Assembly (NCBI GenBank): GCA_910589415.1
Contig: OU342630.1
Coordinates: forward strand, 62,182,186 to 62,246,185
Source of the DNA: Malachius bipustulatus
Lineage: Eukaryota; Arthropoda; Insecta; Coleoptera; Melyridae
DNA length: 64,000 bases
Direction of reading: 5' to 3'
In this document: positions 45,751 through 57,904 of the stretch, piece by piece
Numbering within the stretch: position 1 is the first letter of the stretch
How the letters are laid out: every line of letters begins with the position of its first letter
Translations under genes and position numbers: made by a program
The notes under the pieces: model-generated
What the model was told of the DNA's origin: nothing
Database searches by the model: none
The model's input: only the letters and a program-made list of their open reading frames with translations

Positions 45751-48597
45751 CTAGAGTATAAAAGGAATGTGTTAATAACTTTGACTCATTTGGTTTTTTG
45801 TCAAATTAACTTTCTTTTCATTGTTTCATGTCTGTAGTATCTATAAAGGGTACTACAAGTCTCATCTATATTTGCAAATTTTCTCATAAAATCAATAATA
45901 GGTCTCCTAATCATCAACTTCAAAGAATCAGTGAAATTCGCCAACGAGTACCAATTTCTTCTGGACTAAGTCAAATCATTTTCCAGGTACCAGTTTTTTT
46001 TTTAAGCTCAACTCGTTTTGTGGATATTGACCGCCGGGAGTAGACAGATTTTGTATGACCACGCTTAAGAACTCAGAAATCTTAAAACTAACAGTGGAAA
46101 ATTCTGGTGAAGAAACACCGTGAAATTTCCTTTTATTTAGTGCAAAAGATCAAAAATAAGTTGATTCGAATATTTATTTCACGTTGATATTCAAGTGTTT
46201 TTAATTAGAAAAAAAAGTATTTTTTGCAGAAGTTAATTTCAGAAGTTTCAACGTGGTATCCGTTATCTATAAAGTACCCATAAGTAAGTGATGCACAAGC
46301 TCCAATTATTAGCGAGGATGGTACAAAATATAGAGTCACGTTATTTGGATCAATACCTAATTAATTTATACGAGTCATATTGAATTAATGAATTATTGGA
46401 ACTGTGTGACATTTTGTGTCGATTTCAAATGTATTGCCGCGGTATTAGCTCTTATGAAAAGCCAGAGGTTCTGGTTATCCAGTCTGTTGCCTTTGCGTCA
46501 TGTTGCACGATTTCCCTGCTTACAGCGCTAACTGAAAAACAATTACACACTACGGAAAATTATGACGTTAGCTTAGAGGGAGATGATAAATGAATGTAGG
46601 AGATTTTATAGATTAATTTTAATGGTGCTTCTGTAGGATTCTTCATGAAATGATTAATATATTGTCGCACGTTAAATATACAGTGCTCTAATTTTATCTT
46701 TGAGTATACCGTGAAATATACTTAGATTTAATTTGTATGGGGGTGTTTATCTCCCAGTTGCTTTTAAATGCCTTTCTTAACAGTTCTGGGCCCGGGGAAA
46801 ATCAATACCTATCTACTCTTCTGCAACATTGTAATTTGTAATTTTTTAATCTTATACGCAATAGTTAGTACCGAGTATAAAGTAATGACTAAGATTTTTT
46901 CAATATTTTAAATTTCTTTGATAAATGAAATTTCGTTGCACATTCCATGGCTCGAGGCTGTTAGAAAAAAATATATCATCTTCCGGTTAGGATAATGCAG
47001 GAGGGTGAAAATAGAATCTGTGCATGCAGTCAGTTCCTGCAGATACAGTAATTATTAGCACCGCCGTTCGTGCATAGTTATCTTCTAGAGCTCAATTATT
47101 CGTAGCTATGGGTTGGAAGGTTGATGAAGGTATTGACTTCTCCATCTTGTGGAGAACTTCATCAAAATGGCTGGAGGATCCTTGAAACAAGTTAACACCT
47201 GTTGGAGAAGTTGAGGAAATAGCTCCCGGTAGCTCAACATGGTGCTAGATTTTGAGGATGGGGAAAAATCAACACCTTCGTCCAGGAGAAAGGTTCCTTT
47301 GACCAGTTAATGCCTGGTGGAAGAGTAGGAGACTCTCTGCTTCTGGTAATTATCCGATATTTTAGACCTGTTTCTCAGCATCATATCTCCCGCTGTGTGA
47401 CAAAAGCCGCCAAGAGTCTGGTTCGTGCCTGTTTTATCGTTGGTGTTCTGGCGAAAGGATGAACGATGAGCTGCTGCACTTTACGACTAAAATTGTCAAA
47501 AGAAATATTCCCAAGTATAGGGAACCAATAGTGAAAGAAAACTATAGATCGACAAACCTGCTGCTAAATCAGCATCATTTTAAATAAATGGCACCAAGAA
47601 TTCAATATTGGAAATTCTGGCTCACTCCTGGTAGAAATACCAGGGATTCTTGAGTATGCAACGAGATTTGCTCTAACCTTAGTCCAGAAAATTACTCGCA
47701 TTCTTGTTTTGTCTCAAACTGACTCCTATTCAATGTTAACTGCTGTCGCCGGTTTTTTAGCGATAATGGTACATGGTACTTGACTATTTTCTTCTTAGTT
47801 TTTCATCTATGTAGAAAAGCCTGGAGAACTATTATATCATTACATATTTTAAAACAATTTCTTAAGCACAAGGGCCAGGTAAGTGAAATAAATAGCGATA
47901 AACCGAACGTGACTTCCGGATAATTCTCGTCAAAGCAATTTTCTCTAGAATTTTCTCATCTTAGTAATTGTTTTGCTTATTCGAACTTTTTTTTTTCAAA
48001 AATTACCGATACAATTTCTTCGAAAAACTACTTGAATCAAGTGACCATAGATCTAAAGTTTTCCATTGACTCTCTGAATTTCTTTTCAAAGAAGTCGTAG
48101 TTATATACAGGTTTAGATTAAATTAGCTGATAAAGACCACAGAAATAAAAAAAATATATGCACACCTATTTTTATACATTAAAGTAATTAATAATCAATA
48201 CAGATACTCGTATAATGTATAATTTATGTTCATGTAAATACATGTAACATGTATACACGAGTATGTATGTATAGTAGGTACATAGTCACTTTACCACGTC
48301 CAAAAACTTACAAAAAAGTACCAGAATAATTATTTTTATCTATACAATCACATTCCCAGTGTACTCACAACACCATTGCAGGATATAACGATTCCAAACA
48401 AATGATAATGTTATCCAAACACATTCTTATCTAAAGCAAGATCTCTGCTGTCATTAGAATCAAACTACAAGCGTTCTGTTGATAATCCAGTTCCATATGC
48501 CCTTGGCAACTTTATTTATTATTATTACCCTTGAAGACGGTCGCGAAATGGATTTCATGTTTATAATGTTCAATTTGTTTTGTGTCTAGAAAAAGTG
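45751..48597. other. Long stretch without recognised genes
   Basis: The plus-strand ORF at 45828-46043 (RSPNHQLQRISEIRQR) slightly resembles a retroelement linker but is not convincing. The segment 47080-47400 is GC-richer and encodes nothing readable. Confidence 0.35.
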
Positions 48598-48685
48598 ATC
48601 AAGTTCGAACCGGGGACCTCGGCGTGGAACCCCCCCGGCCTCTAACTAAGTCGACTAGATAAGCAGTTATTCTCGTGGCCTATAT
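48598..48685 (-). repeat. Possible tRNA-derived SINE fragment
   Basis: On the minus strand GTTAGAGGCCGGGG precedes GGTCCCCGGTTCGAAC, resembling the A and B boxes of a tRNA-type promoter at about the right spacing. It is not a functional tRNA: the acceptor stem does not close. GC-rich against the surroundings. Tentative. Confidence 0.3.
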
Positions 48686-50762
48686 CATACTGTCTAATAG
48701 CTTTTTATATTGGGGGCAATAAAATTTCTTCTATTTTTGCATTTTAAAAACCGGGTTACACGAAAATGTTGGCAAACCTTGACCATGGGATTCTTTATTT
48801 TAGTGTGTGATAAACAAGCAGGATCGCCATGTGATAGTAATTAATAATAATTCATTGTAGTTGTTCCTCGGATAGAATGTCCATCTTATATATATGGCTC
48901 GGTCAATGCCAACGCATTGCTTGCCCTTAGTCAGCATTATTGCAAGGTCGGTACCTGGCAATTTTACCGTTTTCTTATTAAACATTATTTATCTATGTCA
49001 GTGTAATGTTACAAATACTACTTGTTTTCATAACAAGATAGTTAATTAATTGACTTTAAAATATTCACTTATTGAAAAGTAAGATTTCCTTGCTAATAAT
49101 CTTAACTGGTCCATGACACCTATCCATCACAAGTGTTTGAGATTCTTTGCGTTTGCGGAAGTCTTTCTCACAGACTCTAAAGAATCGTTTCGCGGCCTTA
49201 GTATACGAATGAGAATTTTCTAAACTTTAAATTTAGAAACATCTACCCAATAATTAACATGCTTGACTGCAATTCATTTTTTAACAATATCTAATAGGTA
49301 ATTGACATTTTTATATTTTCTTTACCTCTGTAATTAGTAAAATTATCACTACAGTGCACCCTTTTACAAAACATTGTTAATCCTATGATTAATGATTCCT
49401 TTATGCTAAAATACTGAATTCTCGTGATATCGCTGATCTTTTTTTATACCTCCATTAGATGAAGCGCTCTCTACTCAGTACTAAGTCGTTAATCCAACAC
49501 CGTGATTTGTTTGTGCTCTCTTAATCGTCGGAAGCAGGCTTAAATTAGAGCCTTGTGGAAAAAATAAACACGTTTTGTATAATAATTAATCGGGATATTC
49601 ACGAGGTGTTTCGTAGGTACTTCCGTACTTTTACGAAATCATGACAGTTCGTAGTTTTATAGACTCCGCATAATCCTTATGGGAATTTGCTTAAATTAAT
49701 TAAATTTCTCAGCTCCCGATTCCCAAAATTAAAACACTTTTGGGAATTGGTACGTCAAAAATTAAAGTCACAGTCGTTTTGTTTCGTTTGCTCTTCGAAG
49801 GTGTTCGATGCGGTGTTTTCTTGTATCTGAGCGTTGTAATTGGTCTTAACAAGGTCTTAACCGGTAGTTTTTCTTTTAGTATTTCACCGGCTGAGCTATG
49901 ATTGACTCGACTGCGTGAATGAGCGTCGATTGTCATACCACATGAGGAATGTACGTCATTATTAAAAGTTTAGAGGACAAATGTGCACATTTTCCCGCAA
50001 TAACCTCTATATCGGAAGCTTTTTAATCATTTAAACCCGATCATTTATACTATTACAGGTTTGAACGGGATATAAACGAGCGTCATTAATAACATTATCC
50101 GGCAACAAATTATTCAGTTTTTTTTTCTTTTCCTTTTATGTTAAAAGTAATGTGGCCGTAACTTATTTCATTGTTTGCAAACAGCTCATATAGAAAGTCC
50201 CATATTTGATTTATTATTTATTCCCTTTTTTTGCCGTTTCATCCATGAATCGACATTTCATATTCCCCCAGATATTCTGTTGAAAGAACGAACGATTGTA
50301 TAAATCAACCCCTGTGTTTGTATTCGAAATGTCCGGAACTGGCTGACTGGAAATAATGAGCTTGTTTGATGTTTGATGTTTGTTTACTTCCGTAATGTAA
50401 ATAAATACCCCTCCAGAGAGCATCCTCCATAATTCTGGATAAAGCGCTTTTTTAATTAGGTACTAAAAATTGTCTTTATTCCCTTCAAAAAGCGTATAAA
50501 ACATGTTTATTCAATATTCCAAAGTTAAAAACACCTGGTAACCAGAACAAATAATAATTAATAATTAATTATTGTGGTACGAGTTTTTCTAATTTTATTA
50601 TTGTCTGTATGTTTTTGTATGAAAATAAGTGTGGGTACCTGGGGATAATGTTTTTTTCATGAACGCTTCATGCATGATGACCCACCAATATTACCGAAAT
50701 CTTGTTGCCCCGATCCCTCCAATAGGAGGCGCAACTTGGTCTCATAAAATTTGTTCTCTATA
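48686..50762. other. Long stretch without recognised genes
   Basis: AT-rich, no repeats recognised. ORFs up to 75 codons are without domains. Confidence 0.4.
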
Positions 50763-51305
50763 TACAGGATGGTCCATCACTTATGTCTACCCCCGAAAAA
50801 GAGGTTAATTTAAAAGATAAAAAATTTCAACTTCGAGGATTCGTCTAATTAATATAGGCCATAATTAGTTTCATTTTTTTTTCGTTCAGGAACCACTGAC
50901 ACCAGCGAAAAAAAACCTTAATTTAGTGATAAAGTGGCGAAATAAAATCGAGTTTTGATAAATTGTTGAGTAAACTGAGTAAGATACAATGGAGATTTTA
51001 CCTGCTCAGTTTACTCAAGAATTTATTATGCCTACCCTTTTCAGATTATTTTGATCACTTTATTACACACCATAAATCATTCATTCTACCTGTCATTTCT
51101 ATGTAACTATATTTTATTTAATTAAGGCCTAGTAATTAATTTTTTATATTTTTCTTTTCAGCGATTTTGATTTTATAAATCGATTTATACCGATGTGTGG
51201 AAAAAACTTGATTTTTTTTCGCCACGATAACACTACATTAGAGTTTTTTATCTTCAAAATTAACCTCTATTTCGGGGGTGGACATAAGTGACGGGCCACT
51301 CTGTA
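50763..51305. mobile_element. 543-bp foldback element, TACAGGATGG ends
   Basis: TACAGGATGGTCCATCACTT at the left and AAGTGACGGGCCACTCTGTA at the right, with CTACCCCCGAAA/TTTCGGGGGTGG and GAGGTTAATTT/AAATTAACCTC just inside. The inner parts have diverged; a secondary hairpin around GTTGAGTAAACTGAG / CTCAGTTTACTCAA lies at 50966-51015. Confidence 0.8.
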
Positions 51306-53101
51306 CAGGACTTTGCAAGGATTATCGCAAGGATTTCGACTGTATCTACCTTCAACATTTTCCGACCGATTTTTTAACACGCGATTAGCTTTACCCTGAG
51401 CTTAGCCTCTCAGAGCATCTCCTAATCGCACTGTAAAATTTCTCTTTTCCTATCTCGTCGACTTGTTCGCACCATGCGCGCACCTAATCTCTGTCTTCAG
51501 TACCTCTAATCCCAATGCCCTCATTTTCAGGACTTCATCGCAATAGCCCAAAAATTTAATCATTTTATTACTTGCCTTTCCTTATGAAATGTTTCGTGAC
51601 AATTTACCGTTGATTGTGCTCTCTGAAAGCCGCTGCAGTGGACAAAGTAAAACGAGATGATTTGTTTATCTTATAATGTGATCATATAGAGCAAACGAAG
51701 CATATTCGAATTTACGAACGAATGAGCGAATGGGGCGAAGGTATCCAAGTTAGGAGATTTTAGTCAGCAGTCTCAACTACAGTAACTTATTACAAGAAAT
51801 TCTCTTTTGGTATTTTTTTTTTTGGTATTTTTTTAATGATAAAAACGATGAACTATAATGAAGACGTAATTTGACGTCTAAACCAACAAATAACTTGCAA
51901 TAAAGATATAAGAAAAACCACATTTCCTCATAAGCTCGAGATGACTTTTTTTCCTCACTGTATGATGAAAGAACTTACTCAATTTCCATCAGAATGAATA
52001 ATCAAATAGTAATAAAGAGTTGACAGCGATTTTCTGAACATACCTTTAGATCGTTTTTCGCATCCTAAACATGCTGATGTATCTTTCAAGACTAAAAAGT
52101 ACTTATGAGAAAGTAAATCCAATATTCTCTATCCGGATTGTTAGAGAGAGGGAGAATTTCCTCTTTGGAATTCAGGCAACTCTTTTGTCCTTTTTTAAAG
52201 AACGTGACGTGAAGTTTGACTAATTCTGGCCTTGTCAAGTTAGATGTTCTTCAATCCGATGTCGACAAAATACCAATCAGTGATAAAACATAATGTTATA
52301 ATTTTTTATCACAAGGATACTTCGACGAAGATTTCAGAAAGGTGAAATCAAGGGTGCAATATGAAACGTTATGGAGAAGATCACACGATCTTTGCAGACA
52401 CATTTTTTCGAAAAAAATATACCTTTATAATCACAAAAAGAAAAATTGTCCCTTCTGGTAGTAGCATAAATAACAAATAAATTGTATTATAGACTTAATA
52501 ATTATAATTAATTTATAATTATAAATTATAATTAATTACATAAAAAGTATAAATAGCAAATTTTATGAATTAATTAAAAAACCGCAGATGACGTCATCTG
52601 CTGGATAGATATTGGAAATCAGGAGTTTCCACATATTTGCCCAATCCTACCTAGCGATAAGTTAACTCCAGAACCCTTCAGCAGATATTAAATTTAGACT
52701 CATGCAGCACATCCCAACTTTCGCATTAAAATTCTAATTGAAAGTAACGAATGTCTACATCCCCAACCGTGACATGAGTAACTTTTTTCCCCGGTCGCCC
52801 AGACTCCGGAGTCCTGATTTTAAATGCAGAAAGGATGGTCCCGGCTATCCGTGGCCTGCATACAAATCACAGCGTGAGGTTCCCACGGGTTGTATGATCG
52901 CATTCGCGCCTGCTAAGCTTCTGATCGGTAGGTATTGGTATTGGTTTAGTGTCCTGGCGAGTCTTTCAACGAAACACGGGATTTTGCCTAAAGCGTACAG
53001 AATATCGAACGGGATTCGGGGATTTTGAATGGAGAGTTAAATTCAATATTAGACGCTATTTACGAATGACCTTTACGTTGATTTAGCTGCAAATTACGTT
53101 T
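51306..53101. other. Stretch without recognised genes
   Basis: An AT palindrome (about 52497-52545, AATTATAATTAATT type) is present. The part 52738-53030 is GC-richer with a 96-codon ORF that has no recognisable domain; a conserved non-coding element is possible but cannot be shown. Confidence 0.35.
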
Positions 53102-53438
53102 ATACAGCGTGGCCCAACGAAAACTAATCAGGTCTAATAACTTGGAAACTGAAGATGTGCGCAAAAAACTCATTTAACTCATAAATTGCTCATTAACAAT
53201 TTCAATTCTACCAACCATTCTTATTGAATTTTCTCAAACATTCTGAAAATGTATTAATTTAGGGCGTGTCCTATTTAAAATAAGAAAAGTGAAGGCTACT
53301 TCTGGTATCACCGGAAGTGGTATGGGGTTGTAAATATTTTGAAACTGATATTATGTGTATACAAATTTTCAGACAACTAGTCCTTTTCTATTAATGATTT
53401 ATGAATGACCTAAGCTTTTCGCACCGCACCCTGTATAT
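53102..53438. mobile_element. Half foldback element of the TACAGGGTG family
   Basis: Contains AACTCATAAATTGCTCATT, ACCATTCTT, TTCTGAAAATGTA, GTCCTATTTAAAATAA, ACTTCTGG-N5-CCGGAAGT (53298-53318), GGTATGGGGTTGTAAATATTTT and a terminal GCACCCTGTA (53438), in the order of the right arm of 14071-14712. A TACAGCGTGG end at 53102 closes the left side. Confidence 0.8.
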
Positions 53439-53751
53439 CTGTATACGGTGTACATATATGGATTCTAGAAGTATAAGGTTACTATTGATCGTATCCACTT
53501 GATTCTGGTTTCATTGGATTCTTCTCAACAAAATACATAGGAAACGATACCCCATACTGTCCCAGATAGCTGAGTTAAAATCTCCTTCAATTTCACCCCC
53601 TCCCGCCGCCTAGAAAAGAGGGAAGTGTAGAACATAAAGCTGGATAATAACGCTTTGTGTGAAGAAAACCTTGGCACAAAAATTATTCCGAAGAAACGTA
53701 TCGTCTTTTTTACTAAACTTATAATTTTGTATGTACTACATAATATGTAGA
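53439..53751. other. Gap, nothing recognised
   Basis: Mixed sequence between two transposon relics, without an ORF or a repeat. Confidence 0.4.
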
Positions 53752-54360
53752 TATAGAGGATGTTCTATAAGCTCAATGATAAACTTTGACAGATGGTAAG
53801 TCGCTTAATTTTATTTTAAACATGTTTTTTTAATAGACAATGGTTCGATTCGTTTTTGTTTAAGACCAGCATTTAAAAGAATATATTTATAAATTTTAAT
53901 CAAAAGTATCATCTCGATCATCAGCCTGTGCTGATGATGTTTAGTGCGTAATTTCGCAGACTTCGAGAAGCAGGTCACCCCGCTCCAAAAATGGCCATTC
54001 CTCAATATTGTTCACATCGTGTGGTGTCAGCGCGATGGTGCACCACCACACAGAGGAAGAGAGTAGGACTGCTTGGTTAAATGAACATTTACCGAAAAAA
54101 TGGCTACGTCAAGGAGGTCAAATAGCATGGCCACCTCGTTACGCAGATCTGAATGGGGATACATGAAGCAGCTTATTTGCTTGTTTACCATCTTGAAATC
54201 ACTACCCATCAGCAGTTAGTGCAGTTACTTTACTTGAAAGAATTCAGGATGCAGCTAGTTAGACATATATGTTCATAATAAGAAAATATAATGTTTGAAA
54301 TCAAGTAAAGTGATCTATCATCTGCCAAAGTTTCTTGTAGATGGTATAGAACACCCTGTA
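53752..54360 (+). pseudogene. Short Tc1/mariner relic with TACAGGGTG-type ends
   Basis: The left end TATAGAGGATGTTCTATA and right end TATAGAACACCCTGTA are inverted. Plus-strand reading gives LNIVHIVWCQRDGAPPHRG, then AWLNEHLPKKWLRQGGQIAW and PPRYADLN, and finally TLLERIQDAA and a VDGIEHP-like end at the terminus. This is the second-Asp (QRDGAPPH) to third-catalytic region of a DDE transposase, with frameshifts, cut off after ADLN. The N-terminal half is deleted. It links transposase-coding elements to the termini of the palindromes. Confidence 0.75.
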
Positions 54361-54430
54361 TATACTTTATAAAGCCACTTAATGAAATACTACATTCAGA
54401 ATTATAGTTTTTAATTGAAAAAGGCATTTA

Positions 54431-56398
54431 TACAGAGGGAGTCAGTTTTTTGTAACAGGACTTTAACGGTTTGAAGGAGACAATGTTTTAAGATGAAAAT
54501 TTTATACGAGGTGATTTACAAAAAAATGCCACCCCAGAATTTATAAGAATTTATAGAAGAATATCTGAAGATGAAAACCCCGAAACAGGTCAATTTTATT
54601 TACTTTCTATTGATGTAAAAAAATATACAGGTGTTCCTTAGCTCATTTTTTTTTAAATATAGGACACACCGTATATTATTATATTTTGAGATTGTCTGAG
54701 AAAATCCAGTAAGAATGGTTTTTACAGTTGCAGTTAAAATTGAGTAGGTTATGAGTTATAAACAAATGAAAATAGCAATTTTCCATTTTTAAAGTAAAGT
54801 ACATCGGAAACGGCTCTTAGTATCGAAAAACGACTTACATGTCCCTCTATCGTAACTTTTCAAGTGTTATCGCACAGTGTACCTACTTGAAATTTTTATA
54901 CAGGGTGATGAAAATTATCAGATTTTTCATCACCCTGTAGATCACCCTTCAGATCACATTTATATAAATTTTGGGAGTGACAAGTTTTTTAAAAATCACC
55001 TGGTATAGACCTATATTCGTGAGAGGTTCGTTTCTAAGATACAGGGTGTGAAAGTTTTATTTTTTATTTTTTTTTCAAGTTTTTCCTTAAGATTTTTTAA
55101 AATTAAGAATTTTAAATTTGGTATGTATGTAGATCACCTGTTACACTTCAAAAATTCAAAATTTGGGACTGTTAGTAAGCGTTTTTGAATACCTATAGGG
55201 TGATACACTTTTGGCGGTCTTATATCTAATGTAACAATATAACATGATTTTTTTTAGCGTGCCAACTCTTTCTAGTATACAATTATTCGTATTCTCTGTT
55301 TCATTTTAGTCCGGTCAATCTAAACTTTCAAAAATACGTAAATTTACAACAAGCTGAAAATGAGTAAAATTTTTCAAAACATAATTAAAAATAAAAATTA
55401 AAAGTTCCCTATCGTTCCCGTACGTGGAAAAAAATTACTAAAAGTCAAAGGTCAAAAAAAAAGTTTTTTTTTGCTATTTTCAGCAAAACGGTAAGTTTTC
55501 TGATAAAATTAATTTAGACAAAAATAATTGTAGATAAAATTTTTTATAAATATGTACATTTTTTATAGATAATTTTATGATCTACAATTTTTGTATGAGG
55601 TAATTTTGTGATAAAGCTTACCGTTTTGCTGAAAATCGCAAAAAAAAAAAATTTACTTTTGACCTTTAGTAAATATTTTTCCACGTAGGTACTGGAATGA
55701 TGGAGAACTTTTAATTTTTATTTTTAATTATGTTTTGAACAATTTTACTCATTTTCAGCTTGTTGTAAATTTATGTACCTTCACTCTTATTTTTTGGTCT
55801 AATTTGACCGAACTTTTTTGAGACTTTTTGATTTTTTGTTAGTCTTTTTGTTAGTTTTTTGTTTTTTAGTATTTGAACAATTTTTTATTGTAAAAATTAT
55901 TATAAAATATTTTTCGCGTTTATCTTGGAATTGGTACGGTTTACGAAAAACCTGCAACAGACCATAAAGTCTCGAAATTAAACAGAAAATCCGAATAATT
56001 AACTGCTTACTAGAGAGCAGAGGCGGCACGCAAAAAAAATCGAGTATTACATAATTTGTTTTTATTATAATTTATTGGGTAATAAATGTATCACCCTGTA
56101 TGTGCCAAAGGAGTGTCACCCTGTAGGTATTGAAAAACCCTCAACAAACCCAAATATGTATTGAGTTTTGAAGTGTAACAGGTGTACCAGGTTTCAATAC
56201 ATTGTTTTAAAAAATTCCAGGGGAAAACTTGAAAAAAAAACAAACAGAAAATGTAAAACTTTCACACCCTGTATCTCGGAAACGAAGCTTTCATGGATAT
56301 ATTATGTGTATGTAAAGTTTTCATCTTAAAAATGGTCTTCTTCAAGCCATTAAAGTCTAAAAAATTTTTTTTTCCACATCAAACTGACTCACCCTGTA
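54431..56398. mobile_element. 2-kb foldback element, the largest here
   Basis: Ends TACAGAGGGAGTCAGTTTT and AAACTGACTCACCCTGTA. Mirrored blocks inward: ACTTTAACGGTTTGAAG/CTTCAAGCCATTAAAGT, ATACAGGGTGTGAAAGTTTTA/TAAAACTTTCACACCCTGTAT, GATCACCTGTTACACTTCAAAA/TTTTGAAGTGTAACAGGTG, TAGGGTGATACA/TGTATCACCCT, CAACAAGCTGAAAATGAGTAAAAT and its complement, GTCAAAGGTCAAAA with TTTTGACCTTT, and AGCAAAACGGTAAG/CTTACCGTTTTGCT. The centre is near 55545. Short ORFs inside (76 aa) are shadows. The left arm alone carries a nested insertion. Confidence 0.85.
54626..54948 (+). mobile_element. Half foldback nested in the left arm
   Basis: Starts TACAGGTGTTCC, has GGACACACCGTATATTATTATATTTTGAG, ATGAGTTATAAACAAATGAAA, CATGTCCCTCTATCGTAACTTTT, and ends with the core TACAGGGTGATGAAAA mirrored to CACCCTGTAG. 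It has no mirror copy in the right arm of the host element. Confidence 0.75.
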
Positions 56399-57704
56399 TG
56401 TATATCTCTCGTTTTTTCCGTAATGTATCACTTGCTTGCATTATCACATATACCTTTACCTACATTTGCTCAATACTTGAAGTACCTACAAGTAGGTACT
56501 TAGTAAATGTTTTATGAATAAAACCAAGAATGATAAACATTAGAGGTATACATGAAATGTAGAAAGAAAAGCTACGACTGAAAGCTTGAAAGTTGAAACC
56601 GTACAATATGATTTAAAACTTTTCATTTCGCTACAGTGAACAAATTTATATCTACTTATAAAAGTGCAAGGAAACGTATAATGTACTTACTTTAATCAAA
56701 AAAGTAATTTTGACTTGAAAAAGAGCCGCAATAACTTTCAGTTCTTATAAAATGTCAAAGGCTGCAATAAAGCTATTCTCCAGACGAATTTCATCAAACG
56801 ACTAATAAGCTCTCTCCTTAGGGAAAATATTTTATTTCTATGCTTAACGCCCTAGTCCAGAAAATAAAATAAAATAGATATACTTTTGAGCTGAAGATTA
56901 CCTGATTAGTAAATAAAAAAAATTAAACAACGGGGAAAAGTAATACATTTCACAGTATAGCTGGGTGCGCCCTTATTGTTTTAAGTGTGTAACTAAGATG
57001 TTTAGTAAGACTCCCGAGTAAGATAACACCCTAGCTTAATGTCTTTATAATGCTACATCTCCAACTAAACCGAGTGTCGGATTTGTGGTAAGCAACCGAA
57101 AGTTTTCTCTATAGGTGAATTAGTCTAACTACATACTTAGGTACTTGAATCTAAATGGTGTAGATGCATTTAGGAGGTGAAAAATAAATAATAGGGTTAT
57201 TAGTCTGCTTTTGGAAAGATAAATGGGTTTTTAAAAACTTCTGAGCTTGACAGGAAAAGCTATTCTTACTTACGTAATAGGGCGGAGAATTAGCTTCCCC
57301 TCCTCACTCCACTGTATTATTACCGCAGGGAAGTTGTATTTTCTTCTACTTTTACTATGCTTATTAAGACAAAAGCTCATGCAGCGATTACTTCCATAAA
57401 CAATATTTCATTAAAAGGTTTTTACGAGTTTTATAATTTTTAAAAATGTCTGAAAGTTTTCCCGAGAAAAATATATCGTGTAAAAACATAATATGGTAGA
57501 AAAACATAACCTTAGCAAAAAGTTTTTGACCGAAAATAAACATTCGCCATTTTTTGGTGTCGAAAAATTACAATAAAACTTAACTTAAAAACGTTTTTTA
57601 TACAATTTGTATTCCGTTCATGATCCCAACTTTCCAATGCAATTGATCCTTTTGAAACTTCTCATGTGTAACTTTGAAATATTGAGCTATACAAACATGT
57701 AGTA
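56399..57704. other. Stretch without recognised genes
   Basis: AT-rich sequence. Nothing recognised beyond short chance ORFs. Confidence 0.4.
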
Positions 57705-57763
57705 CAGTAGAGTCCCTCTAATCTGACCCCTCCTGGTATGCTCGGACGAGCAGGACTCTATTG
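57705..57763. mobile_element. 59-bp pogo-like minimal element
   Basis: Starts CAGTAGAGTCCCTCTAATC and ends GCAGGACTCTATTG, with TA on each side. CAGTAGAGTC-type ends with TA duplication are those of pogo/Tigger transposons. Almost only the two ends remain. Confidence 0.55.
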
Positions 57764-57904
57764 TATAATGCAAAAAATGTGATTGAAAATCACGAAAAAG
57801 CTAAAGCAAATAATATTAAAAAATATAACTTCAAAATCAACAAAAGAAAACCAAGAAATGAGATAAAATTCAGAAATAATAAAGATATAAAACTAAACTA
57901 ATAA

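Noticed and set aside
45828..46043. Plus-strand ORF resembling a BEL/Pao segment
   Set aside because: Its strand is opposite to the adjacent BEL/Pao relic and the similarity is too weak.
52738..53028. 96-codon plus-strand ORF in a GC-richer segment
   Set aside because: No domain recognised. GC-richness explains the open frame; kept only as a possible non-coding conserved region.
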